This document shows positions 1 to 6,290 of a DNA stretch of 6,673 bases, piece by piece. The DNA lies in contig JAJRPW010000091.1 in the NCBI GenBank assembly GCA_024280585.1, positions 1 to 6,673 on the forward strand, read 5' to 3'. The position numbers and the translations under genes are program-made. Within the stretch, counting starts at the first letter, position 1; each line of letters starts with the position of its first letter. Below the pieces are notes generated by a model that had not been told where the DNA came from, ran no database searches, and worked only from the letters and a program-made list of their open reading frames with translations. The stretch is from Alphaproteobacteria bacterium (GTDB taxonomy: Bacteria; Pseudomonadota; Alphaproteobacteria; Rickettsiales; UBA6187).

Positions 1-674
1 GAGATAACGCTAAAGCCTGGAAAGAGGCAGGCCTATCGTCCATAAATGTGAGCATTGATAGTTTGCAAGCTGATAAATTTTATCAGATTACAGGGCATAA
101 CAGACTCGAAGAAGTGCTGCAAGGCGTGCATACGGCCGTTGAAGTTGGCTTTAAAAATATAAAAATAAATGCTGTATTGCTAAAAGGCGTTAACGATAAC
201 GAGCTTCCCGATTATTTATCTCTGATAAAAAGCACTCAAATCAGTGTTCGCTTTATCGAACTCATGCAAACGGGTGATAATTTTGAATATTTCCATAAAT
301 ATCATATTTCTGTTGATGCCCTAAAAGACCAACTGTCCAATAATGGCTGGGTACGGCAAATACATACCTCTGGTGCAGGGCCGGCAGTAAATTTTACACA
401 TCCTGATTATAAAGGAAGCATTGGTTTTATTGCGCCATATTCCAAAGATTTCTGTAAAGGTTGCAATCGTTTGCGTACAACAGCAACTGGCGACTTGCGT
501 TTATGTTTATTCGGTAATAGCGGTGCGCCACTTCGTCATTTGTTACAAGAAGATGTACAGATCGAAGAATTGAAAGAACTAATATTAGGTCAATTAAATT
601 ATAAAAAATCGTCACATTTTCTTTTAGATGGAGACACAGGCATAACGCCGCACTTAGCATCAGTAGGAGGATGA
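1..674 (+). CDS. moaA: GTP 3',8-cyclase MoaA (radical SAM), 5' end missing
   Basis: First enzyme of Moco synthesis. It rearranges GTP to 3',8-cyclo-7,8-dihydro-GTP using S-adenosylmethionine and two [4Fe-4S] clusters. The frame is open from base 3 to the TGA at 672-674, giving 223 visible residues. The family is about 330 long, so roughly 105 N-terminal residues, including the radical-SAM CxxxCxxC motif, lie outside the window. The sequence before the GTG at 48 already reads as MoaA (AGLSSINVSIDSL), so that GTG is an internal valine and not the start. The C-terminal cluster motif is intact as CX2CX13C (cysteine codons at 453, 462 and 504, within DFCKGCNRLR...LRLCLF). The protein ends in the conserved Gly-Gly tail (ASVGG), which is known to reach into the active site. 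Its stop overlaps an ATG at 671 (ATGA). Identification is secure. Confidence 0.96.
   Translation, partial: DNAKAWKEAGLSSINVSIDSLQADKFYQITGHNRLEEVLQGVHTAVEVGFKNIKINAVLLKGVNDNELPDYLSLIKSTQISVRFIELMQTGDNFEYFHKYHISVDALKDQLSNNGWVRQIHTSGAGPAVNFTHPDYKGSIGFIAPYSKDFCKGCNRLRTTATGDLRLCLFGNSGAPLRHLLQEDVQIEELKELILGQLNYKKSSHFLLDGDTGITPHLASVGG
665..670 (+). promoter_or_regulatory. Ribosome binding site that decides the moaCB start
   Basis: A perfect AGGAGG sits at the end of moaA. It directly abuts the ATG at 671, which leaves no usable spacing, but lies 6 bases before the ATG at 677. The second ATG is therefore the more likely start. Confidence 0.7.
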
Positions 675-676
675 AT

Positions 677-1717
677 ATGAAACATAATATCGCAAGTTTC
701 TTTGAAAATAGCGACTACCACATGGCCGATGTCAGTGGCAAGGTCGCAACATACAGACGCGCTGTAGCTATGGGGAGAATCAACGTTGGAGCAATGGCTT
801 TTGAACATATAAAAAATCAAACTTTGCCAAAGGGTGATGTGCTAAAATTAGCTGAAATTGCAGGAATAACCGGAGCAAAAAACACTAGTCAAACAATTCC
901 GCTTTGCCATCCTTTGCCGCTTGACCATGTCGCGGTTTATCTTGAATTAGAAGAAAACACCGCATCTGTTGCCGCTTATTGTTTAGTTGCGACATATGCA
1001 AAGACAGGGGTTGAAATGGAAGCATTAGCTGGAGTAAATGCCGCCTTGCTAACTATGTACGACCTGACAAAGCCTGTTGAGCCGGCTCTTATAATCTCAG
1101 ATACACGCTTGCTGATAAAAGAAGGCGGGAAAAAAGGAACATGGGTGCACCCTGATGGAATTCCTGAAGACTTACAAAAACTATTGCCAACCGAGTCTGA
1201 GCGACCGCTAGAAGGTATAAACGCAGCAGTGATAACACTTAGTGACCGCGCATACAAAGGTGAGTATGAAGATAAATCGGGAGTGATATTGAAGGGTGAG
1301 TTGGAATTTTTGGGGTGTAACATATCAGACTACTGCATAATTCCTGACGAATCTGCCCAGTTAGAGCAAAAAATCTTGGATCTGGTAGGAAGTGTAGAGC
1401 TGATTATCACGACCGGTGGCACGGGCATTGCGCCGCGCGATATTACTCCGGAGACGATTTCTAAGCTTGCTAACGTTGAAATTCCTGGCATAGGAGAATT
1501 ACTGAGAAGTTCGGGAGCGCAGCATATATCAACCTCATGGCTTAGCCGTTCGCTTGCGGTTATAATCGACGATACACTTGTGATATCATTGCCGGGAAGT
1601 AGCGGTGGAGTAAAAGATGGCATGGAAGCTTTGAAGGCAATCCTGCCGCATGCACTCGACCATGCGCAGGATAAAAAAAATATACATGATAATTTGAAAA
1701 AGGAGCATGCCGCATGA
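677..1717 (+). CDS. moaCB: Bifunctional MoaC-MoaB/MogA fusion protein
   Basis: A 346-residue two-domain protein. Residues about 15-160 are MoaC, cyclic pyranopterin monophosphate synthase, which acts on the MoaA product. The expected catalytic landmarks are present: MADVSGK, PKGDV, IPLCHPLPL, KTGVEMEAL and YDLTK. The usual GGKSG near the domain end reads GGKKG. After a linker rich in Pro, Glu and Ser, residues about 178-330 are a MogA/MoaB-type molybdopterin adenylyltransferase. It shows AVITLSDRA, GEYEDKSG, TTGGTGIAPRDITPE (about 245-259), EIPGIGELLR and LPGSSGGVKDG (about 305-315). MoaC-MoaB fusions are a known arrangement. I chose the ATG at 677 over the one at 671 because of Shine-Dalgarno spacing; the difference is two residues. 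The gene overlaps moeA by four bases (ATGA), which suggests translational coupling. Whether the second domain makes adenylyl-molybdopterin here is inferred from family membership. Confidence 0.95.
   Translation: MKHNIASFFENSDYHMADVSGKVATYRRAVAMGRINVGAMAFEHIKNQTLPKGDVLKLAEIAGITGAKNTSQTIPLCHPLPLDHVAVYLELEENTASVAAYCLVATYAKTGVEMEALAGVNAALLTMYDLTKPVEPALIISDTRLLIKEGGKKGTWVHPDGIPEDLQKLLPTESERPLEGINAAVITLSDRAYKGEYEDKSGVILKGELEFLGCNISDYCIIPDESAQLEQKILDLVGSVELIITTGGTGIAPRDITPETISKLANVEIPGIGELLRSSGAQHISTSWLSRSLAVIIDDTLVISLPGSSGGVKDGMEALKAILPHALDHAQDKKNIHDNLKKEHAA
1699..1717 (+). repeat. Coupling junction motif, copy 1 (moaCB/moeA)
   Basis: AAAGGAGCATGC, one variable base, then GC and an overlapping start/stop (ATGA). 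It serves three purposes at once: it encodes the C-terminal KEHAA of the upstream protein, it is the Shine-Dalgarno site for moeA (AAAGGAG, 8 bases before the ATG), and it holds the start/stop overlap. A near-identical copy lies before mobA at 3844-3862. Confidence 0.75.
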
Positions 1718-2976
1718 TTTCATACGAAAATGCAATAAAATTTTTATCCAAGCAAGCCCCTCTTCCTTCTAAAGAAATTCCGGCAAACCAGGCATGTGGT
1801 TTTATAGCCGCACAAGATGTAACAAGCGATGTGCATGTTCCGCCATTTGCTAATTCAGCAATGGATGGATTTGCCGTACGAAGCCTTGATCTTGGCAATG
1901 CATCAAATGATAATCCTGTTACTTTAAACGTGATGGGAAGTACTGTAGCTGGGGATATTCCATCGGGCGGAAAAAACGGCGCTTGGGAAATCATGACGGG
2001 CGCTGCTGTGCCAGATGGATATGATTCTGTAGTACGAATTGAAGACGTTGCCATTAATAGTAAAAATGAGGGCGGCCTTGCGCGTGAGATCATTCTTACC
2101 AAGCCTGCTCCTATTAAAGATAACATAAGGGATGCTGGCGAAGATTTTGTACCGGGAACTCCAATTATAAACCGTGGCGAGATGATAACACCATTTCATA
2201 TTATGAGCTTGGCGGCAGTAGGGCAGAAAAATGTTATGGTAGCTCCTAAGCCTAATGTTGTCGTGTTTAGCACAGGAAAAGAAATTATTGATGATGCCGA
2301 TGCTTCTCTGTTGCCCGGGCAGATTTACAATTCAAACGGCCCATATTTAATGGCAGCTTTGGGAGAGCTTCCTGTCAGCGCAAATTATGGTGGTTTAATT
2401 CCTGATACTCCTGAAATATTTAAAAAGGAAATTAAGCAGGCGTTAACGAATAACGATATAATCATCTCCACTGGCGCAGTATCCGCAGGAAGGCATGATT
2501 TTATCCCTGAAGCCTTGCGCGAACTTGGTGCAGAAATTATCTTTCACAAAGTGGCCATCAGACCCGGCAAGCCAATCCTTTACGCTCGCTTTCCTGATGG
2601 AACTCATTATTTCGGACTGCCGGGAAATCCGGTATCTGCTGCCGTAGGATTGCGCTTTTTTGTTATCCCATTGCTTAATCTTTTGCAAGGTGCTCCCGTT
2701 GAAACTCCCATTAATACCAGACTGTTAATGCCCTCTCCTAAAAAAGGAAACCTGCGTTTTTTCCGTAAGGCTTATGTCTCAGTGGCAACCGGAGGAAAAT
2801 TACAGCTTGATATTTTAAAGGGACAAGAGTCATTTAAAATCCACCCGCTTGTAAAGGCTAATTGCTGGGTAGTATTCAAAGAGGAGCAAAGTGGGAATGA
2901 AGTTGGGGAGCCAATTGATATTTACCCATTAACTCCAGGCAAATGGAATCTCAATAATGTGTCATGGATGAGTTAA
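1714..2976 (+). CDS. moeA: Molybdopterin molybdenumtransferase MoeA
   Basis: 420 residues, normal for the family (E. coli MoeA is 411). The enzyme inserts molybdate into adenylylated molybdopterin, releasing AMP, and so acts directly after the MogA-type domain encoded just upstream. Family motifs appear in order: NSAMDGFA (residues 47-54), GDIPSG, MTGAAVPDG (94-102) followed by DSVVRIED, IRDAGEDF, the STGKEI segment of the molybdopterin-binding domain, STGAVSAGRHDF (GAVSAG at 254-259, where some members have GGVSVG), FHKVAIRPGKP (RPGKP at 283-287) and LPGNPVSA (from 302). The C-terminal part resembles the usual beta-barrel domain IV. The ATG at 1714 overlaps the moaCB stop and follows AAAGGAG by 8 bases. 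The stop lies one base before moaD. I see no defects. Confidence 0.96.
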   Translation: MISYENAIKFLSKQAPLPSKEIPANQACGFIAAQDVTSDVHVPPFANSAMDGFAVRSLDLGNASNDNPVTLNVMGSTVAGDIPSGGKNGAWEIMTGAAVPDGYDSVVRIEDVAINSKNEGGLAREIILTKPAPIKDNIRDAGEDFVPGTPIINRGEMITPFHIMSLAAVGQKNVMVAPKPNVVVFSTGKEIIDDADASLLPGQIYNSNGPYLMAALGELPVSANYGGLIPDTPEIFKKEIKQALTNNDIIISTGAVSAGRHDFIPEALRELGAEIIFHKVAIRPGKPILYARFPDGTHYFGLPGNPVSAAVGLRFFVIPLLNLLQGAPVETPINTRLLMPSPKKGNLRFFRKAYVSVATGGKLQLDILKGQESFKIHPLVKANCWVVFKEEQSGNEVGEPIDIYPLTPGKWNLNNVSWMS

Positions 2977-2977
2977 T

Positions 2978-3235
2978 ATGGAAATAACATTACAATTATT
3001 CGGAGCGTTTCGACCACTTGGCAAGCGTTTGTCTCTTTCGCTTCCCGATGGTGCTGTGGTGTCTGATATCCGAAAAGCATTACTAGTAAAAATTCATGAT
3101 ATTGATAATAATTTCAACAAAACAGAACTAATTGATAGTTCGCGCTTTGCCAATGATGACGAAATATTGGATGAAGAAAGTCTTATCAATGAGCTAGATA
3201 ATCTGGCAATTTTGCCACCAGTATCGGGAGGGTAG
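2978..3235 (+). CDS. moaD: Molybdopterin synthase small (sulfur carrier) subunit MoaD
   Basis: An 85-residue ubiquitin-fold sulfur carrier (E. coli MoaD has 81). It ends in the diagnostic tail AILPPVSGG, whose terminal Gly-Gly is adenylated by MoeB and then thiocarboxylated, so that MoaD can deliver sulfur to the pterin in the MoaE active site. The N-terminal strand MEITLQLFGAFRPLGK and the PDGAVVSDIRKAL segment fit the MoaD/ThiS fold. The start is the ATG one base after the moeA stop, preceded by only a weak purine-rich site (GGATGAG, about 5 bases upstream), so translation probably depends on coupling to moeA. The next gene follows after one base. Its adenylating partner is encoded further along at 4744-5505. 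Confidence 0.93.
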   Translation: MEITLQLFGAFRPLGKRLSLSLPDGAVVSDIRKALLVKIHDIDNNFNKTELIDSSRFANDDEILDEESLINELDNLAILPPVSGG

Positions 3236-3236
3236 A

Positions 3237-3710
3237 GTGAGTAATATATTCGTAGATGTATGGGATATAGAAAAGCAAAAAATAGATTCGGCAAAGGCAC
3301 TGGACTTTGTATCTGATGGTGCAAATGGTGCAGCTAATTTGTTTCTGGGCGCAGTTCGTAATCATAACCACGGCAATGAAGTTTTAGGCGTTAGTTATGA
3401 TGTGCATGACAAACTCGCTATAAATAATTTTCGTGAAATTTGCGAAGAGGCCATAGAAAAATGGGGCAAGCGTTTAAAAATTTATGTAGTTCATACAAAG
3501 GGTCGCTTGGACATTGGTGATTTAAGCATAGTTATAGCTGTTGGCTCACCGCATAGAGACGAGTCATTTCTGGCTTGCCGATATGTAATTGAGGAAATTA
3601 AGAAGCGCTCCCCCGTATGGAAGCTTGAGCATTATACCAGCGGCGATAGCGAGTGGACAAAAGGTTGTGAGTTATGCACTCACTCTCACAAAGTTAGGAC
3701 TTACGCATGA
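3237..3710 (+). CDS. moaE: Molybdopterin synthase catalytic subunit MoaE, C-terminus altered by an insertion
   Basis: 157 residues with a GTG start. GGGAGGG lies four bases upstream and overlaps the end of moaD. MoaE forms a heterotetramer with MoaD and converts cyclic pyranopterin monophosphate to molybdopterin. Visible family features are FLGAVRNHNHG (residues 36-46), YDVHDKLA, HTKGRLDIGD, VGSPHRDESF and KKRSPVWKLE. In the last, K122 and K129 have the same spacing as the catalytic and binding lysines K119 and K126 of E. coli MoaE. The final residues VRTYA and the TGA stop are read from the terminal inverted repeat of a palindromic element that begins at 3694. Without the element the frame would continue to KVKEHAA-stop and end inside the mobA start. 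All conserved catalytic residues lie upstream, so the enzyme is probably still active. Confidence 0.94.
   Translation: MSNIFVDVWDIEKQKIDSAKALDFVSDGANGAANLFLGAVRNHNHGNEVLGVSYDVHDKLAINNFREICEEAIEKWGKRLKIYVVHTKGRLDIGDLSIVIAVGSPHRDESFLACRYVIEEIKKRSPVWKLEHYTSGDSEWTKGCELCTHSHKVRTYA
3694..3710 (+). repeat. Left 17-bp terminal inverted repeat of the element
   Basis: Reads TTAGGACTTACGCATGA. It lies inside the moaE frame and supplies its last codons and its TGA stop. Confidence 0.88.
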
Positions 3711-3822
3711 CGAGTATTTTTGAATTGTTTTTAGGCAAAAATGTTCTAAAAAGCGGAGTGTACACGAAGTACATGAGTATTTTTAGGTTATTTTTAACAA
3801 CAAAACAAACAAAAAGACGACT

Positions 3823-3839
3823 TCATGCGTAAGTCCTAA
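3823..3839 (-). repeat. Right 17-bp terminal inverted repeat of the element
   Basis: Exact reverse complement of 3694-3710. It ends five bases before the AAAGGAG site used by mobA, so the element entered without destroying that ribosome binding site. Confidence 0.88.
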
Positions 3840-3843
3840 AAGT

Positions 3844-3862
3844 AAAGGAGCATGCAGCTTGA
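3844..3862 (+). repeat. Coupling junction motif, copy 2 (former moaE/mobA junction) with mobA ribosome binding site
   Basis: AAAGGAGCATGC, one variable base, GC, then TTGA. It differs from the motif at 1699-1717 at only two positions. AAAGGAG (3844-3850) is 8 bases before the TTG start of mobA, exactly as before moeA. In the former moaE frame this stretch would encode KEHAA-stop. Confidence 0.75.
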
Positions 3863-4404
3863 ATATAGCAGGTGTAATATTAGCAGGAGGAAAATCTTCC
3901 CGTATGGGGACAGATAAAAGCAAGTTGTATTATCGTGATAATACATTGTTACGGCATACGGAAAACCTGCTAAAAAACACCGGTATTGAGAATGTTTATA
4001 TTAATAATGAGGCTGGTATTTCTGATGAGATTAAAGACAAAGGCCCACTAGGCGGTGTGCATACAACATTAAAAGAGCTTCAGGGGAAGTTCGATTATTT
4101 GCTCTATGTTCCGGTAGATATGCCAAATTTGCAAGTACCATTGCTACAACGATTAATGGATACACCACCGAATAATGATATCGTCTGCTTTGAAAACCAT
4201 ACATTGCCTTTTAGACTAAAAATGAATACTAAATGGATAGATGTAATTGAGAATATTTTTAATGAAGAAGAGGACTACTCCCTTAAGAATTTTCATAAAA
4301 AACTGAATTTTCACGCATTACCTACCAACCCTTTAGGAGTTGGTTCCTTCGCTAATATTAACACTCCAGATGATTGGGAAAAATACACAAGGGGCAAGTC
4401 ATGA
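3859..4404 (+). CDS. mobA: Molybdenum cofactor guanylyltransferase MobA
   Basis: 181 residues (E. coli MobA has 194). It transfers GMP from GTP to Mo-molybdopterin to give the guanine dinucleotide cofactor used by DMSO-reductase-type enzymes. The nucleotidyltransferase signature LAGGKSSRMGTDK is at residues 8-20, GPLGG at 62-66 and PVDMP at 85-89, with D87 the expected magnesium ligand. The C-terminal FANINTPDDWEKY is also typical. The start is a TTG: the family motif begins a few residues later, AAAGGAG lies 8 bases upstream, and the nearest ATG (3852) is in another frame. A palindromic element now separates it from moaE by 148 bases; the pair appears to have overlapped by four bases before. 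The stop overlaps the next start as ATGA. Confidence 0.94.
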   Translation: MNIAGVILAGGKSSRMGTDKSKLYYRDNTLLRHTENLLKNTGIENVYINNEAGISDEIKDKGPLGGVHTTLKELQGKFDYLLYVPVDMPNLQVPLLQRLMDTPPNNDIVCFENHTLPFRLKMNTKWIDVIENIFNEEEDYSLKNFHKKLNFHALPTNPLGVGSFANINTPDDWEKYTRGKS

Positions 4405-4739
4405 ATCTTCGTATCGATGGGCAGGAATTTCGTTTTAGGGTTAGCAAGCAAGAGCTTATATCTTTATGCGAAGGCATCGCTCTAAACCAGGGTACATATT
4501 TACCAAATGGAAAAACCATTGAGGTCAGCATAGTAACAAGCGCCGATAGTAAAACATTATCTCTACATCACAATAACAATAACATTACATTACATGTTGG
4601 CAAAGATGCTGCTACAAACTTGCTTAATTCGCTGCCAAGCCGTGATGGCATCGAGGCAAGCCAGAAGATCAACGAAGGACACTCACTACAGCTTGCTTTC
4701 GAGGTAGATATCCGAACGCAAAAACGTAAGCGTGGTTAG
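4401..4739 (+). CDS. Small protein of unknown function in the Moco operon
   Basis: 112 residues from the ATG at 4401, which overlaps the mobA stop (ATGA) and follows AAGGGG by 6 bases. A TTG at 4374 in the same frame would add nine residues but lies deep in mobA and is less likely. I do not recognise it firmly. The N-terminus MNLRIDGQEFRFRVSKQEL, a glycine soon after, alternating beta-rich segments (EVSIVT, NNITLHVG) and the ending LQLAFEVDIRTQKRKRG recall the small DUF7009-type proteins that I associate with Moco genes. The acidic, cysteine-containing tail I would expect there is absent, so this is a tentative resemblance. There is no signal peptide, membrane segment or metal-binding cysteine motif, and the only cysteine is in SLCEG. 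The C-terminus is basic. Its place between mobA and moeB suggests a cytoplasmic accessory role in cofactor synthesis or transfer. Confidence 0.8.
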   Translation: MNLRIDGQEFRFRVSKQELISLCEGIALNQGTYLPNGKTIEVSIVTSADSKTLSLHHNNNNITLHVGKDAATNLLNSLPSRDGIEASQKINEGHSLQLAFEVDIRTQKRKRG

Positions 4740-4743
4740 TATT

Positions 4744-5505
4744 ATGCATCATGACCAGCTAGTACGTTATGCGCGAAATATTTCTTTACCTGAAATTGGA
4801 GAGAAAGGGCAACAGAAATTATTAAAGTCCAAAGTACTGGTTGTTGGCGCCGGAGGGCTTGGATCTCCATTGTTGCTTTATTTGGCAGCAGCAGGCGTAG
4901 GCACAATCGGCGTAATAGATGATGATCGTGTGGCATTATCAAACCTTCAACGGCAAATAATCCATGAGACGGCTAGTATAGGTCAATCAAAGGTCACAAG
5001 TGCTGAAGATGCAATTCATGATTTAAATCCGGATGTTACTATAATCCCTTATGAATACCGTTTAGACGTTTTAAATATTGATAAACTCATCAAAGATTAT
5101 GACATAGTGGCTGACGGTTGTGATAATTTTCAAACGCGTTTTCTGGTAAATGAGTACTGCTTTAAACATAAAAGAACACTTGTATCTGCTGCAGTAATTG
5201 GATTTACCGGCCATTTATACACATTTAAACCGTACCTTGGCCAGCCTCACCCATGCTACCAATGCATCTATCCAGAGCTTCCCGCTTCAGGAGCTACTGA
5301 AAGCTGCTCACAATCAGGAGTTTTAGGAAGTATAGCCGGGCAGATGGGTACATGGCAGGCGACTGAAATCATTAAAGAATTACTGGGCATCGGCACAAGT
5401 ATTTCAGGCCAGATGATAATAATAGACGCACTTTCAGCATCTGTGCGTAAAATAAAAGTAAATCGCTCGTCAGACTGCCTTTGCTGCGCTCAGGAGGGTA
5501 AATAA
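4744..5505 (+). CDS. moeB: MoeB/HesA/ThiF-family adenylyltransferase (MoaD-activating)
   Basis: 253 residues from the ATG at 4744. It adenylates the C-terminal glycine of MoaD, which lets a sulfur donor build the thiocarboxylate. Motifs are RYARNISLPEIGEKGQQKL, the nucleotide loop GAGGLG (35-40), DDD (59-61), SNLQRQ with the arginine finger (66-71), DGCDNF (124-129), and a structural zinc site from C171/C174 (CYQC) and C245/C248 (CLCC). C188 in ESCSQSGVLG matches the conserved cysteine of the crossover loop. There is no C-terminal rhodanese domain, so sulfur must come from a separate donor. A ThiS-activating role (ThiF) cannot be excluded from sequence, but moaD in the same operon and no thi genes favour MoeB. 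A GTG at 4732 would overlap the previous gene and add four residues; neither start has a strong Shine-Dalgarno site. Confidence 0.92.
   Translation: MHHDQLVRYARNISLPEIGEKGQQKLLKSKVLVVGAGGLGSPLLLYLAAAGVGTIGVIDDDRVALSNLQRQIIHETASIGQSKVTSAEDAIHDLNPDVTIIPYEYRLDVLNIDKLIKDYDIVADGCDNFQTRFLVNEYCFKHKRTLVSAAVIGFTGHLYTFKPYLGQPHPCYQCIYPELPASGATESCSQSGVLGSIAGQMGTWQATEIIKELLGIGTSISGQMIIIDALSASVRKIKVNRSSDCLCCAQEGK
5492..5498 (+). promoter_or_regulatory. Strong ribosome binding site for the TauE/SafE gene
   Basis: AGGAGGG within the last codons of moeB, 6 bases before the ATG at 5505. It is one of the best Shine-Dalgarno sites in the window and fixes the start in the TAATG overlap. Confidence 0.7.
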
Positions 5506-6281
5506 TGTTACTTGGAGCATTATTTACTGTTGTAGCATTCTTTTATGCCAGCGTTGGTTTCGGTGGAGGCTCTTCCTATCTAGCCTTATTGGTATTATGG
5601 GACTTACCATATGTGGCCATTCCAATTATAGCGCTTGTTTGCAACATTATTGTAGTATCCGGCAATAGCTTTCATTATGTACGCGCCGGATATTTAAACT
5701 GGCGACTTTTACTACCACCCATTATCACTTCCGTACCGCTGGCATATATAGGCGGAAAACTAGAAATTGAGAAAGAATTATTTGTTGTAATACTCTTTGC
5801 AGCCTTGCTCATTGCAGGGGGACGACTATTAATTAACTATCACCGTTATGATGACAGTTTAGGGTCATACAAATCAATTCCAATTTGGATAAGTGGGCTT
5901 GTTGGCGCTGTGTTAGGCTTTTTAGCCGGAATAGTTGGTATTGGTGGAGGAATATTTCTAGCACCTATTCTATATAATTTACGAGCAGGCCCACCCAAAC
6001 ATATTGCCACAACGGCATCCCTGTTTATTTTGGTAAATTCTATTGCCGGCCTTGCGGGACAGTTACAAAAAAATGGATTAACAGAAAATATTATTGATTA
6101 CTGGTATTTGCCCGTACTTGTATTTTTAGGAGGCCAATGCAGCAATCTAATAACAATAAAATTCATACCCTCTCGTATCGTTGCCTTACTCACAGCCCTT
6201 TTAGTTATTCTCGTATCAGTACGTTTGGGGTGGCACATAGTTATAGAGTCTAATCTGACAGTTTTGAGTAATAGGGCATAA
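5505..6281 (+). CDS. TauE/SafE-family membrane anion exporter
   Basis: 258 residues, strongly hydrophobic, with about eight predicted membrane segments. The family's duplicated motif is seen at the start of each half: ASVGFGGGSSYLALL near residues 16-30 and AGIVGIGGGIFLAPIL near 141-156. TauE/SafE proteins are inner-membrane carriers linked to export of sulfite, sulfoacetate or related sulfur anions; the true substrate here is unknown. The ATG overlaps the moeB stop by one base (TAATG) and follows AGGAGGG by six bases, so it belongs to the same transcript. Possible roles are removal of sulfite, or movement of another oxyanion related to molybdate use; both are inference. Length is normal, and the insertion sequence downstream has not truncated it. 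Confidence 0.9.
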   Translation: MLLGALFTVVAFFYASVGFGGGSSYLALLVLWDLPYVAIPIIALVCNIIVVSGNSFHYVRAGYLNWRLLLPPIITSVPLAYIGGKLEIEKELFVVILFAALLIAGGRLLINYHRYDDSLGSYKSIPIWISGLVGAVLGFLAGIVGIGGGIFLAPILYNLRAGPPKHIATTASLFILVNSIAGLAGQLQKNGLTENIIDYWYLPVLVFLGGQCSNLITIKFIPSRIVALLTALLVILVSVRLGWHIVIESNLTVLSNRA

Positions 6282-6290
6282 TATATTTGC

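Larger units (their letters stand above)
3694..3839. mobile_element. MITE-like palindromic element inserted at the moaE/mobA junction
   Basis: A 146-bp non-coding element bounded by perfect 17-bp inverted repeats (TTAGGACTTACGCATGA at 3694-3710, its complement at 3823-3839). It is flanked by a possible 3-bp target duplication, AAG (3691-3693 and 3840-3842). The interior is also symmetrical about 3766: TTTTTG (3717-3722) pairs with 3810-3815, AAAAAT (3737-3742) with 3790-3795, CTAAAAA (3746-3752) with 3780-3786, and TGTAC (3759-3763) with GTACA (3769-3773) around a 5-base tip. It encodes no protein. It looks like a miniature element mobilised by a transposase encoded elsewhere. I cannot name the parent insertion sequence from the sequence alone. 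Confidence 0.85.

Noticed and set aside
48..674. GTG at 48 as the start of a short moaA
   Set aside because: The same frame is open to the left edge and already encodes conserved MoaA sequence before this codon. The gene is cut by the window, not short.
3720..3749. Possible promoter inside the palindromic element (TTGAAT followed by TTCTAA)
   Set aside because: The -10-like part is poor and the DNA is AT-rich enough to give such matches by chance. The spacing match is not convincing.
3712..3784. Direct repeat GAGTATTTTT (3712-3721 and 3775-3784) as a separate repeat family
   Set aside because: It is a short AT-rich repeat inside the palindromic element and shows no regular array, so it is better treated as part of that element. 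No CRISPR-like or tandem array is present.
3852..3862. ATG at 3852 as the start of mobA
   Set aside because: It is out of frame with the MobA motifs, and the TTG at 3859 is in frame with correct Shine-Dalgarno spacing.
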